A DNA stretch of 64,000 nucleotides. Source: Anas platyrhynchos (lineage: Eukaryota; Chordata; Aves; Anseriformes; Anatidae). Below the pieces are notes generated by a model, which worked only from the letters and a program-made list of their open reading frames with translations, ran no database searches and had not been told where the DNA came from. The stretch lies in NCBI RefSeq assembly GCF_047663525.1, contig NC_092611.1:7787001-7851000 (forward strand). Reading direction: 5' to 3'. A program made the position numbers and the translations under genes. Positions 47,208-61,200 of this stretch are shown piece by piece; position 1 is the first letter of the stretch, and each line of letters begins with the position of its first letter.

Positions 47208-47228
47208 ATTTGCATTAATGATTTGCAT
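47208..47228. promoter_or_regulatory. Paired POU octamers
   Basis: ATTTGCAT occurs at 47208-47215 and again at 47221-47228, with TAAT between. This is the reverse of the POU octamer ATGCAAAT. It lies in an AT-rich stretch about 11 kb upstream of SCN3B. Function is inferred from the motif only. Confidence 0.4.
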
Positions 47229-50200
47229 GTCATTACTTTTGCAAATAGCTACAGTCCTCTATAAACGGATTCTATGTTCTACTAATTTTCTGTTTTCCAG
47301 TGAGAACACTCATCAGCCAGCCTGATAGACACACCATGAATTACACAAAACAAGCATGAAACTGAGCAAACCTGAACACGAGCCTGGGAACCCATGGCAC
47401 AATTCCAAAGGCAGGCTTAGATTGATAAGGAAGATCTAATGCAGTTAGGAATGCTTCCAGCAGCGTACAGATTTTCCTGCGTGTTATTTTATCCTCAAAG
47501 CCAAAATGCTGTCTTGGAAGGTTGAAATCTTCTGGCTACACCTGGAAAATACAACACAAATACCCTGCTGTGAGAAGGTGCTATCTCTGAGATTTGTTCT
47601 AGTTTTGATAATGACATTGTCACCCAAAGGGATGCACTCACGCTAACAGCAGCAGCATTTCCTATTCACGTGGAAGCACTATCACAGAAAATATGAAAAC
47701 CAACAGTGTATTTCACAGAACCCACACAACCAGCTCCCAGACAGCAACCCTCTCTGGCCCAGTCTACTGGAACAGAACTCAGGCTTAGCAATGGGAAGTT
47801 TGACCTGCCCTTTACTGGAGCAGCCAGAACAGCTGATCAGCATGAGTGTGTCAGTTGCTTGTTCTTTTCAGCTGTTTTGAAATATATATTTTTTAATTGT
47901 AAAATTAATTTTAAAAATATGATTCTTATACACACCCCAAAAATAAAAATTCACAATTTGAAAAACATCAGTCCATTCCACCAATTACTGTTTAATGGGG
48001 TGTCTCTACATTCCTGCACACCAAACTCCAAATTCCTTTCAGCTCAAAATGTAATAAAATTATACTCTCATCAGTGCTGATGCGCTGAGCAGCAGCAGGG
48101 TGAGGATGTCAGAGAGGAAAACAAGAAGAGAGAACAGAACATCACTAAAGCAGGTTGTTGGAGAAGAGAGCACAATTACTGGATCATGAAAACTGGCTGG
48201 ATGCGTTAAATAGCAGACCCCAATACTCACTCAAGGAATCTCAGGAAAGGAGATGTTTTGCCACCTGTGTCCTGCTCTAATGAGGCCAACCCAGTCTTGG
48301 TTTCGACTGGAATTTCCTTCTGCAACCAGAACAAAAACTTCCCAGCCCTTGCCTGAAGCAGTCTAGAGCACAGTTCACATGTGATAGAGGTTCTTTCTTT
48401 CTTTTTTTTTTTTTTTTTGGCGCAGTTCTCGGAAGCAGGAAGGAAGCAGCAGGCCCACAATCCTGACTCCCATTACCAGCCTGCTGCACCCACCTCTCTC
48501 ACGTGGCTTTTAACACTTTCCATCAGGAGGCTGGCAGGCTGCAGGAAGGTCTCACAGTCCTGATAAGCACGGAGATAAAGACAGCAGAAAACTAACAGTT
48601 AGGACTTCAAGTGTATAACCTACATGTGCTCTGGCTCATTGTTTAGCTCTTTATATACCCTCAATTCCGCAGGGTAGTAATTTCCTTTTTCTTCCAGCAA
48701 ATTCTCAGTGGCATCCTGATACCCCCTGGCCCCATCATTTAATTCTTTTTGCCTCCAAAGTTCTTCCAAGCCACTTTTACCATCCCTGCTTTGCCACTCG
48801 GTTTTTCCCTTCCTCAAAGCAGTGCTCCCTCCCACTACTTGCAGGCAGGTTTTTTCCATGCCCTAAACTTTCCACATCCTGAGCCTTCGGGGCCCAACAA
48901 CCTGCTCAAGCCACCATTTGGGGCAGACTGAGGCACGTTCTTTGGGAGCGGCAGGAGACAAATTCAGTCTGTGGGAACTAAATATGTAGACACCACAAAA
49001 TTGCTGGCACTCTGACAGCGACCAGACTACACAGCAAATATCCACAGGTTCACAGGAGATTTCGGTATGGTGGCAGAGTATTTGTAGGGTAATAAATGCC
49101 TCAGAACTGGGCTGGGCTTCTGGGAGCAAGGGAAGCACAGACGCTGAGTGGCACAGGTCAAAGAATCGGGCAAGGAGCTAGAAAATTGCAAGACAGCGTG
49201 AAGGTTTGGGACATGCTCCAAGGCAGCGTCCTGACGTGCCCCGTGTTACAGAAATCCCTCCTGGAATCAATGCCCAAATCTCCCAACCTTGCACTCCGCA
49301 GGATATAGCCTCAGAAAAAATAGGGCATGCAGTTTAAGAGGGAATCAGCAACAGAGCACTGAATAAAGACTTGGAAAAAAATAAAACTGACCACAGCCTG
49401 GAGCAGTCTGAACTCAGCTCAGGTGCTGGGAGCCCTGACAAGCCTCAGAGAAGGAGTTACGCCATTTGGGCTTTTCAGACATACACAAACCAGTAGGCTG
49501 AGCTTTGCTGTTTATCGATGTATAATGCAAGAACAGAAAGTAGGTCAGCACGAATATCTCAAAAATGAAGAAAACTACCTGCCAGTCCCTTCCTCGGGGG
49601 CGGGCTTGATGCATCTGGGCACCAGCAGAGAGGAGTTTTAGAGTGAAAAAACAGAGCAACTGCTCGAGCCCGAGGCTGTAATGGACTCCCCCAGACTAGG
49701 TCAAGTAGCAGTGCAAGTAAGCGAGCGCTCAGGGAAGAAGAGGAGGATGTTCACGCCTAGGTTCCTGGGGGCCCCAGGCAGAGGCACGCTGCCAGCTCTG
49801 GGTGCTCTTACTGCCTCAAAAAGTCAACCCAACGTACAGCAAAGCGGTGATCACACCATCAGATTCAGCACAGGCACACACAGCTTTAAGCTATTCTTCC
49901 TGAGCGTCCTACATAACAAACCCAAACAAATTAAGGAATGAGTAATGAAGAGGTAGGAGGTGGCAAGGCTTGTTTTGGTTCAGGAAAGGATTCCCATCCC
50001 TTGCTTGGAATCTAAATTAGATTCAATTTAGATTAGAGTGGGGCAAGGCCAAATCCCCTTGATGAATGAGTTGCTGCAGTAGATCACTTGTATTTTGTAG
50101 CCATTTTTCAATGCATTTATTTTTTGTCTCCTGCTTCTACTTTTGTTTCTGATGTTATCAGCTTTGTGCCATGCCGTCCCCTGTTCCTCTAGGTTATGGT

Positions 50201-53200
50201 AGCCCTTATGATCTCTCTCAGTAAGGGAAGAACTAATTTGTCGTCTAGTGAAGAGAGAACGTGTGCTTGGGCTGATAAGTGGATTATCTCCATAAACATG
50301 CTTTATAATGCAACGATACCACACGCTCACAAAGCCAAAGGAATTAATCACAGCTAGAGATGTGCCATCCCAAGGTAAAAGCTCCCTCTCCTGCCTAATG
50401 TGCTAATATTGCAGCCAGGTTTTGTTCTGAAGGGAAAAAAACACAGGAGAAATGCACAAAAGAAAATGCATATTCACGCTTACCATGACTCTACAGAAGG
50501 CTCTGCTCACCTACTGGACTTTGTAAGGTCACAGCAGGAGGCAGCCATATGCCCAGGCCAGATGTCCAATTGCAAGCAACACGTTTCACACAGACAGCAC
50601 TTCTCCAGTTTTGAAAATCAAACCACATGATGGGCAGCTTTGAAGATTTGGAACTTACCTTCAGATTGTAAATAACTGCTGACAGAGCGGTGTATATTGC
50701 ACTGCACGAACAGAACAATTTACAAAGCGAAAACTCCAGCTAAAAAGTAGGCAAGTAACATAAGTAACAGTAAGCAAGAAACATAAAAAGAGAAACTACA
50801 TCAGGAAACGCAGCACTGAGGACACCACAAGCTAATGCAAAAAAAAATGAACAAAGGAACTTTAATGTGCACATTTGAGGGAACCAGGAGAATGCTTTAC
50901 ACAGACAGCACAGGAACAGTGCTGGCTGCAGAAGCAGAGTCCATCTACCCCCAACAACTCAGGAATGTCGAGGCATTATCTGGTTGGCTTGCTGCAGTAA
51001 GGGCTTGTAATTTTGTTCTGATGCTCTCCATCTCAAAGACTACTGTGTGAGATATCAATGGTATCAGCTGAAACGGTCAGTCCCTACTATCTCCCTCTCA
51101 GGAGAAATCAAGAAAGCACAGCTACATGTACTTAAAATGAGTACTCTGCTCCTCTCTAGACTGAAACTCTTCAGTCTCTGACTCATCTCCATAAGGAAAC
51201 CAAGCATAAGCTAATCAGACACTGATCCAGAACAGCGAACCCGGTAGACGTTTATATGCTCAAGAAGGCCACCTTCTTAAACAGGAAAGAGATTCATTTA
51301 TTTCAGACTTGTCAAGAACTGATTTACAACTTGCTCTTGCCTGGTAATAGGGTTTGTGTAAACCAAAACCAAAGGCCATCGCTGACACTTCCTGCAGGAG
51401 GCTGGGAGTGCTGAAAGCCATCTGTGTGCACTGCACATGGCACAGCTCCTGGGAATTGGACCTATTCACCTAGAAACCCTGGACACATGCCTGGCTTTCC
51501 TCTCACATTGAACATTTCAGCAGTGCCACTCCATCAGCCAAATGATTTGGCTTTCGGAATTTTTTTACTGGCAAAAAATACATCCAGATATTTCATAGAA
51601 TAAATTATTGCCAGCTGCCAAACTGGATGTTTTATACTAAATTAGAGCTCTATCGCAAGAGACACAATCGTACAGGCAGTTACCACAAAAGCGCGAGGCA
51701 GCTGGTAACAACCAGGGATGTGTCCAAAGGCAAATGGGAAACGGTACTGACCAACAGCATGTAGGAAACAGAACTGGAATGCTCTTCAAAGTCAATGTGC
51801 TACTTGAAGCCACCATGAGGGATAAACACACCTTGGTTTCATGGAGTCTGTGGAGCAAGACAAAAACTTAAAGGTAATTCAGAGCAGGAGACTGAATCCA
51901 GTTGGTGAAACCTCTGCTTAGAGGGCCAGCCTGTCGTGGCTAGGCTTTAATTGCGTAGTTAAGCACCTAAAGTGACTTTGGAGGAAAGAGCATAAGTCAG
52001 CATGGGGATGATACAGCCTTGTGATGTGGTCCCAGTTTCCCCTGTTGGATCAAAATTAGACTGCTGTATTTCATTGGTCCAACTCCTTATGCAAGTATCC
52101 TCATTTTTGTCTCTTTCTTAGAGAACCCAATTTCACAATGGGCAGCTGCAAAACCACCAAGCTTTCCTTTTTTTGTACTTATATTTTGCCTAAACATGCT
52201 ACCTCTTGCAGAAATCAGTCCATTAATCATTCTGGTGAGAAGAAATCACAGAATTGCTTTTCAGAGTACAAAACAGTTCCCACAGGAGTGGTAATTTATT
52301 ACAACTGGTTTCCTTACGATGCTCTTTTCCCTTTCTCAACTTTTGTGGACCTCACAAAACTGTTTCGCTCTTGGATTTTAGTCTTTTCTTTTCCTACTAG
52401 TATAGCATATAATTTATCCTTTCTGATGTTTAGTTTTATGTGCATTTTGTGACAAAAAGACACTCATTTTGCAGTATCACTTCAGCAGCTGAATAATACA
52501 CTCCAGGATGATACTGCAAGACAGTAATATTTGAATGCAATGCTGATTTTCTGCGATAACCCAATAGAGATGGTTATTGTCCCAAGCAGCTTTCTTGAAT
52601 GGATGCTTTAAATCTTCTGAAATTATTAATCCTAAAATACGTTATGTTAAAGAGTAATCTAATTTCCAGTGATGCAGTAGCATAAATTTCTATATGCTCT
52701 GATTACAAAACCTCCTTTTTCCAGATAGTGGAAATTTTCAAGGTCCTGAAATAGCTATAAAGGAGGTATTATTACGTGCATGTGAACTATCAAAGTATCA
52801 GGCTTCGCTTCCATGGAAGAAAATACTAACTCATGTATTTTAATTTTCCATGATTACATTTTTCTTAGGAGACACATTTTGGAAGTTTTCTAGTCATTCC
52901 TAATGCATTATCTGTCTATAATGTCCTGGCTGCCCAAATTGCACCACAGTTTAAAACAATTACAAAGATCAAGTTTACTACTGCCAGCTAAAAAGCAGAT
53001 GGATAGTGTCCAACAAAACCCCAAGTCAGTAACTAAGTTCTGCACGTTTCCAAATTTAAATTCTCATCAGCATCAAGGATGCAAAGTTCTGAAGTAAAAT
53101 GATCATTATGGCACCAAGCACCGTAAATCTCATCATAAAGCAGCTCTCACATTAAGCAAACCAGAGCATGACTGTTTCCATGGCTTTTAAGGCACCTCCT

Positions 53201-55176
53201 GGAATCACGATCCCAAAATGCTGCACGTTCCTCTACTACCAGCTCTCTACACTCAGATGGTTTCACAGCTCATCTGCACCCTTGAAAAGGAATAAAACTG
53301 TCCAGTCAGAACCAAACTGAATAATAATTAAAAAAGCTGATTGACTCCATCTTTTATTATAATCCATATCAACTGCCTAAGTGCCTGATTAGCTGAGAGG
53401 GCCAGCTATACAGACGGTCTGGAAGCCAACCTATTTATCATTTGCATTTAAGCAATTCTTTCATATTTGCAAAGTGCTACGCAAATACCAATTACCACTG
53501 TGATGCAGCAGAGCTTATTATCACAAGCTCAGTGCTGACGTGGCTGTGCTGCTTCCAGCTCTGGAGCTGCCTCATTTGCCAGCAGCCCCAGCCCTGCCTG
53601 CCTCCTGTTGCAGGGTATGGTCACGCTTCCACATCCATCTCCATCACGTCGCCCTGGAAAAGCGCCAGGAAGCGGCAGGCACAGTACAGCGAGGTACACG
53701 ACACATCACAACGCATCAGGACTGACTTCTGAAGCAGGAAGCTGGGTTTGAACACTTCACCTGTGAGCTGCAGGTACCTGCAGACAGGCTGCACAGCAGT
53801 GCAGAAGGCGTGATAAAGCTCATTTGACAGGATGCTGTAACTATCCCCTGCTTTGCCCGTCTCCTCACAGGCTTACCGAGATCATCAGCAGGTGTTGCAG
53901 GGCACAGTCCTTCACTACAGTATCTCCTAGAGCTTTGCTGGCTTTGGAGTCATCCCTCCTATGAGCAGAAAAAGATGCAGAGCCCTTGGTGCTTCTCCCA
54001 GAACAGACCCGACCTCCCCAGCCCTGGGAGCCACCTGGGGCAGACCCACTACCAAGATGCCTTGGTTTGCTTTCCCTCTCATCAAAAGCAGAGATCTTGT
54101 TGAGATATTTCAGCTTTTTTTGCGTGTTTATATTAGCATTAAGCTTATCTGCATGTAGCTCACAACAGACCTCAGCTCCTACCTGCTTACTTGTAAAACT
54201 TTGCGTACTGAGCATGGTTTGGGTGACCTGGGCAGCTTTTCCTTCCTAGTTAGCTTGTTCACAAATCCTCTCACCCCAGATGCATTCAAAATAATTGACT
54301 CTTGAAGCAAAACTTGATAGGACATGCAAGAGCCACTCTTGGTAAAAATCACTATTAGCAGCAAATCTTTCCATGGCAAATTGATGTGGCAGGCTGCAGC
54401 TCACTTGCTAGCACAATGTGTTAGAAGGAAGCCCAAGGACCACCCGTGCCAACACCTGTGACTAATTCATACATGCCCAGACAAAAAAGCCAAATCCTAA
54501 CAGAGTGCACACTTGGAAAATACTTGTTTCATTATTTAAAACATGTCACCTGTCCTCATCGATATGTGTTTGTTCCTACGGACAGGATTCATCTCCACTA
54601 AAAGCTAGGTATTTCATCTGAATTATTCTTCCAGGCTCCTCCTCTCTGCAGGCAGAGAACAGCACGCCTCTACAGAGTAATCATTATCTCATATATGCTT
54701 AACACAAATGCAATGAATTGCTGTCTGGAGGTGCTTCCTTCTTCCCTTTGGCTACACAGACAATCCGAGTGACTACTGTAGCCTCGGCGTTAAATTAGAT
54801 GAGCTGTATCTCGTCCTAAGCAATTTTATTGTAGGAGATCCTATTAAGTTTTGCAACTGTCAAGCAAATTACATGGTGAAGGGGCACAAATCAAGCAAGC
54901 AGAAAGCTCGGGTCTCTTTGTTCCCCGGGACCTTCCTGCTGCTATTGATTTTCCTAGGAGAGCTCTTGGGTTGTGGCACAGCCTGACGTCCCTAACAAAC
55001 CGCTCTGCACCACTCCACAGGGCGCTGCTGCAGGTCTGCCCGGCTCCCTGCGAGCCTGCGGTGGCAGCCAGCAACCAGAACGGGTGAAAACACCAAACGG
55101 GGGCTGTGACATCATGAGCAAGTCACCACAGTGCCAGAGGAGCACTCCAGGTTTCCTGGTTGATTTATTGCAACGC

Positions 55177-55245
55177 CGTGACTCAGTTTCTCCATCTACA
55201 GAGTAGAGATGATGCTCCTGGCCGCCTTTGTCAAACATTATTAGA
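55177..55245 (-). mobile_element. Degraded MIR-like SINE relic
   Basis: GTGACTCAGTTTCTCCATCT followed by AGAGATGATGCTCC and GCCTTTGT matches the reverse complement of the MIR core ('CTCAGTTTCCTCATCTGTAAAATG'). Confidence 0.5.
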
Positions 55246-58200
55246 TTTATTGGTGGAAAAAAACAATCCTAGCACAGAGTGGACACAGGTGACTCACTGC
55301 TGAGGGGTATTTGTCAACCTTTAAGAAGTCCCTGCAACCTTCAGGGGCCTTCCTCAAGCAGAGCACAGTAAATAATAAGGTAACTCAGACAACTTACCAA
55401 AGGAGATCTACAGGGAAAAAAATCAAACTCAGCTAGCATCTTCTATTGAAGATAACATTTTGAAGCTCTTAAATATAACTGCTTCACCAAAACAAGACTA
55501 CAGAACACTTCAGTAGATGTTACATCAAACAACACCGTACCGTCTTTGTGAAGTGCCTTTACAAAATGCTAACCATGCTGTCCTGAGTGACTTCCAAAAT
55601 CAAAAGGACCACGAGGAGAAGGAAATTCAAAAACGATGTGAACATCATGTCTATGCTTCCATGCCATCAGGCCTAGAATCCCATCTTCTTTCTCTCCCAA
55701 CAGTGACTAATACTTTACAAAGTCCTAAGTGCTGCACAGTATGGAAACAAGTTTTATATAGAAACTACTGGTGACAGAGTACAAAGCCAGAGACTGTATT
55801 ACTTGAGCAAATATTACCTAGTCATTATTTCTAATCAGAGCATCTATTGTCAGCCTATTTCCTAATTAATTTAGAATCACAGAATGAATGAAAAATGCCT
55901 TCAGACAAAGCCCTATGCCTGTGTTACTAATAAAGATAGCACTATGTCAGGAAGCAGAAAGTAGCAGCCGTCGTCCCAATTCCAAACAACATTCACACGT
56001 GAACCTATTTTAAATATCCTGAACACAGCATTCACTGAATGAGGGCCTAAATCACTTTATATAAAAACCAGTTAGTCACTGAACGTGGCTGCCTTAATTC
56101 CCTGCTGGCTTCCCTGAGCCACACGGCCCCAGGAACACATCCCCAGTCCTGTAACTTTCTGGATTTCCTACTGAACTGACTTTACAGCGATTTGCATCGA
56201 ATGAGCGGTTGGACTGGTTCTCGGCAGCAGCCAAGCACCATCCAGTGTAAATCACAGTCAAGGGCATTTTCCCAAGAGGGAAGTAGGTGAAAGGTCCGGC
56301 TCTGTTTTCTGACAGCACCAGCTGTCCCAGGACCGAGGGCGCGAGGTGAAACTGCCCACGCACGGGGACGCGCTCGGCGCTGCTGGGAGGGAGGCGATGG
56401 CAGTGGCAGAGGCAGCGGCAGAGAGCCTCGCTCGTGCTGCTTTCATGGAAAGCCCTGAGGAGAGCACGGCCACCTTCCCCTCTCCATGCCCATTCCCCCC
56501 TCTGATGCCACCAGCACACCTGTACCAATCTGCAGCACGCAAAGCTTCGGACGGAGATAAGTGGCAAGGGAGTTTTTTCATCGTGACTTTCTGCCTCGTG
56601 GCAGAGGCACAAGTAACGTAGGAGAGCAGCGTATAACCAAAAGGGGCTGCCAGAAAGCTGGGCTTTCACAAACCGCTGAGAAACAGCTCTGGGAATATCT
56701 TACTCTCACCAAGCTCCTTTGTCATGCTACGACACCGACACCGGCACTTTCTTTAGCTCTGCACTTTACCTTTCAGATTGCTCACTGCCGACCTGACCTG
56801 CGGTGTCTCAGAGCACCTGGTGACTGATCCTACACGTGCAGAGCCCGGTGCAGGACCAAGGCAGACACTGGTGGGGAAGGCACGGAGACTGGGCCAAGCC
56901 CCTTCACATGCCTTTGACAAATATGAAAACAAGTTTTTCTTGATCCTAAGTATTTTCAGTCTGAGGCCAAGTGCAAGGTCTGCAGGGGTTAAGATTTCGC
57001 ACTGCTCTGGGTTGCACATAAGCCCATGTGATTTGCAAATTCCACAGGCAAAATGCTGTTTTCAACTTCGTATCACAGCTCAAACATCTCCGTTGTGTAA
57101 CACCCTGAACTATTTCAAGACCATTTTCTCTCACCCTGTAAGCCTTCTCTGAATTTTGCTGCAGCACACAAACATAGCCATTATTGCTAAAGAACAGAGT
57201 TTTACAAGGAAATACAAATGAAAAATGAAATGCATACAAATTCTCTGAAATCTCTCTAAAGGTACGAACAATTGAGTAGAGGAAGCTCTTCCTCCTTACC
57301 CACCTTTTAAAGTGGAAAAGGAAAGAGGGAGACACAACATTCTCCATTAAATGCTTCAGTAGATTCCTACCTTATCTGCTGGTGCAGCTCTCTACAATCT
57401 ACTGAAATTAAAAAACAGTTTAAAATAGTCATCTTAAAACATGGTTCACTCTTATCTTCCACTAAGCTGCTGAAGCCTCCAATTTTCCATGTCCATTTCA
57501 ACTATTGGCAATTTCAACTGTGCTTCCTTCCTGCAGATCTGCTAGCACAGTTCCTGATGGGAATACCAAACACCGAGGTCAATCTGCATCAGAGCACTGG
57601 TCGCCGGCTGTCAGGTCTTGTAAACCATGAGCCATCACTTCGTCAGTCTCAGCCTTCGGCTTCGCAAGCTGTGACTAAAGATCCTGACTTGCTCTGCTAG
57701 CAGCTGTTGCAAGCTGTGAGGCAGCATCTTGGCATTCTCAGCTGAAACACTCACCACTTCTGTGCTCGCAAACTGTCATTTTCTGTTAGCAGAACTCCTG
57801 GGTGACGTGACATCAATGTAAGGACATCACAGCGTTAAAAAAAAAAAAGAAAAGAAGATCATCTGTCGGAGCAACCCACATTCAACCAACTGACTCATTT
57901 TTAATCACTTTCCAATAGAGGTCATCCAGACAGTAAACAGCTGGCTCTGGCACCTTAGCAGCCTTACAGTGAGAATTATCTCGCTAGTCAACATCTAAGC
58001 CTGCTGTATCGGCTGTCAATTACTGTACAGTCACGTTAGTCCAATGACCCACTTTTTATCATCAAAAAAGCAAAAGCCCCAAGTTTTCTGTGCAGAAGAG
58101 CATCTTGCCATTGCCCGCTAAGAGCGACTTCTGGCAAATAATGGTCAACCCCCTTCCAGAGGCTGTGCATGGGAACACTTGCTGACCACACAGTGCTACT

Positions 58201-61200
58201 TCTAGACTGAATTCTTTAGAACCATGTATGACACCTACTGTTTATTTTACAAGTGAAACTCTACCCCAAAGCTTTCTTTCCTATATTTGCGTTGGTGCTT
58301 CAGGGTAAACGTGCCTTTGGGTTACTGACTTCTCTTCCCGAGTACCCACCTTTAGCTTCATGTAGGCCCATACTCAGAGCCCTCTTCTAACTGTTCCTTT
58401 TTTCATCTATTGCACAGTCCAAAGAGCTAGCTTGCCTCTGCATATTAGATTGCAAATGAAGCACTGAAAATATCAGCACATTTAAAAAAGAAGTTGTACT
58501 GTGCTTCTACACCAACTTCCAGTTCTGACTGTACCTTTGGGCAGCCCCAGCAGTTGTGAAGCGGAGAAAGTTCAATTTTCCTTACACTTTTTATACCAAG
58601 TTCAATAAGAATCGAGTAACAGATCATATTAACAGCAATAAGAAGCAGGAAGATAAAACAGCAAGAGGAATAGCCAAGTTCTAGACCCCGTCTTTCATTT
58701 GTGACTTTTTTTTTCCTCAGAAGGAACCCCACCCCATTCACAAGAAACATGCAAATTCGTCTCATCTTTGTGACCTTTCCTTGGGCAGGGAGTTGCTAGT
58801 TCAGCAGATGACAGCATGCTGTGATTTGTTAAGCTAAATATTTCCAATAACCCATGATTTCTCCGGATATGTTAGAGGCACTCATGGCTTCTCAGTGACC
58901 CATGTGAAAATGTTTTGAATGAGCACATTAGAAAGTGACAGAATACAAATGACTGCATTGTTGTAGAAATCTGAGAAGCAACTCCCTAGCTAGAAATAAT
59001 ACGATCAGACACTTCCCGCAAGCCTAATTCTCTCTTCTTCAGAGGAAGTGAAGAAATAAATGATACATTGAAATGAATGTATGAAATGCTATATTTCATC
59101 TGTTGTTGTCTCATGTGCATACACAAAAGTCACCCCAGGAATACATTAGCTTCAAAACCCATAAGCTTAGGGCAATTCTTTTTATAAAACTGAGCTAAAA
59201 CTTTCACTGAAACAGACTACAACAGTGGTGACTGTACCAGGTCCCTATGGATACGAAGCCAACATGGCACTTCGAGTAAGGCAGACTACAGCTCACCATT
59301 TAAAGTGCCATCTTAGAAGCTGGAACAAGAAAGAAAAACCACAAAAACGCACAATAAAGCCTCCATAAACTACTACATAAAACAGAACATGCAGTTTGCT
59401 GATCATGAGATGAGTGCTGTAGGCACTCAAAGAGTGGTTTATGGCCAGTGTTTACATTATCAATGTCCAAACACTGCCTGTGTTTTTAATTTGGCTTCTT
59501 CCATGTCTATGGAAGTGTTTTGCTCATCACTGGTGGCCTGAGTTATTGTTTAGCATCTCTGAATTCAGTGAAGAAGGAAAAGGGTAAGATTTAACACTGG
59601 CTTTTCCCTCTGCTCAGAGTTTTCCCTCTCCCTGAGTAAGGAACCGAGGACTCCCCAGAACTTCCCATGAGGGAAGTTCCCAACCCAGAACATGTCCTCA
59701 GCCTAGCAGCTGCCAGCCACTGGAGAGAGCTGGCTGCAAAGCCTCATTTTAAGGCTCTGACAGCACAAGAGAAGCCCACAGCTCGTTTGGGTACCTGCCA
59801 GTGCTTGCCTAGCTCATCTGCAGTCCTATCCCACCTTTGGAAGATGATTTTAAAACCACAAAACCATCATCTGGAGTTCAGATTGCTCTACGTTTTTGCT
59901 TTATGTTTACATTACAAAATAAAAAGCCACAACACACTTCTCTCTAGATAGAGACAGGCCTGTATAGGACATTGAGACACACACACACTGTTCTCTGAAA
60001 TCTCTGTTATTTTTGTTGCTGTGAAAGCAATGAATGAACAAGGAAAGAGCTAAGCACGGAGGCTGCTGCGCTCCCTCTGCTGGCCTTCCCTGAGCAAGCA
60101 GCAAGCTCCTACACCCTGTGACAGCAAACTTGAGCACAGATCTTCCACCCCCACACTCCTGCATCTTTAGGTACTTCTCAAGCTGCATGCTGCTTTTTTG
60201 GTAATACACGCCCTAATCCATGCAAATTGTAAGGCGTTTAAATAACATTAAACAGTGTTATGAAAGGTACACACTGTGAAGAAGATAAACGAAAGCAAAA
60301 CCATTATATTGTTTCTTTACTCCAGAAGTTTTTTTACAAACACCTTCACCTTCCTGGCACAACCTGAACAGATTTAAGAATCCGAGCACACATACCGACA
60401 ATGAGCCTGCAGCCTTCAGAGTACGTTAAGAAATACCTCGGTGTGTCAAATAACAGCAAAATATTCTCCTGTTTGTTCTTCTGCAGCACTTGCAAGCAGA
60501 CATTGCCTTAGCACAGAATCAAAATATGTCTTAACACTCCTGAAGACACAAGAGACAATATTTCAGAAGGGACACTCACTATTTCCAAGGCCAACAGTTA
60601 GAAATCAGAGCAAAACACATTTGTTTTACCTTTGAAACAGGGCTCAGCTCGGAGTGTTGACACACGCTGGGAACCCACATGATGATTACAGCTCTGGCAC
60701 AGGCACAAGTATATTCCTCTCTGGGCATGCCACATCTTGCCAAGCCAAGGGACAAGTGCTTCACTGGCAGGATTCAAGGGTGTCTATGCACTTGTCCAGC
60801 AGTGCAGCCTGGCTTCTCACATGGGCTCCATTTCTGGCGCTTTTTCACTGCAGGGCTAAACAACAAAACCCAAGAACATCAGCGCTCCCAACAGTGGGAT
60901 CCTACCGTGTCCTACCGTGGTTTGTTGGTTCACAGGGAACAAGGAATTTGCCTTGTATAGCACTTCTTGTCTTTACTTTGTAATTCACAGGAAAATCAGC
61001 TATCGCTTCAGTGAAAAAAAAAAATAAAAATGAATGAAATTCTGGCCACAGAACTTTTAAACCATCACTTTTGTACTTTTAACTTGGAATCTCACTACAC
61101 ATTGTTTGTCAGCAGCAAAACCAGCTCAATACTTTGTGAATATTAAGCTATAGCACTGCCTACAGGCCTTTCCCAGTTGAATTAACTTGCTATAAGACAT

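Noticed and set aside
53620-53870. Minus-strand frame of about 80 codons without a stop, ending GDVMEMDVEA and a TGA
   Set aside because: The upstream edge lacks a credible splice acceptor, there is no good start codon, and the sequence matches no family I know. Open frames of this length occur by chance in 64 kb.
55870-55890. AGAATCACAGAATG resembling a CR1 tail
   Set aside because: Only about 14 bases match and the following sequence is unlike CR1.
56094-56669. 191-residue minus-strand frame and overlapping plus-strand frame in a GC-richer patch
   Set aside because: Overlapping open frames on both strands in a GC-rich patch are expected by chance. No domain or splice structure is seen.
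58445-58765. Minus-strand 106-residue frame with a hydrophobic segment, resembling a small membrane protein
   Set aside because: No recognised family, no splice context and no neighbouring exons. The hydrophobic stretch comes from T/A-rich DNA.
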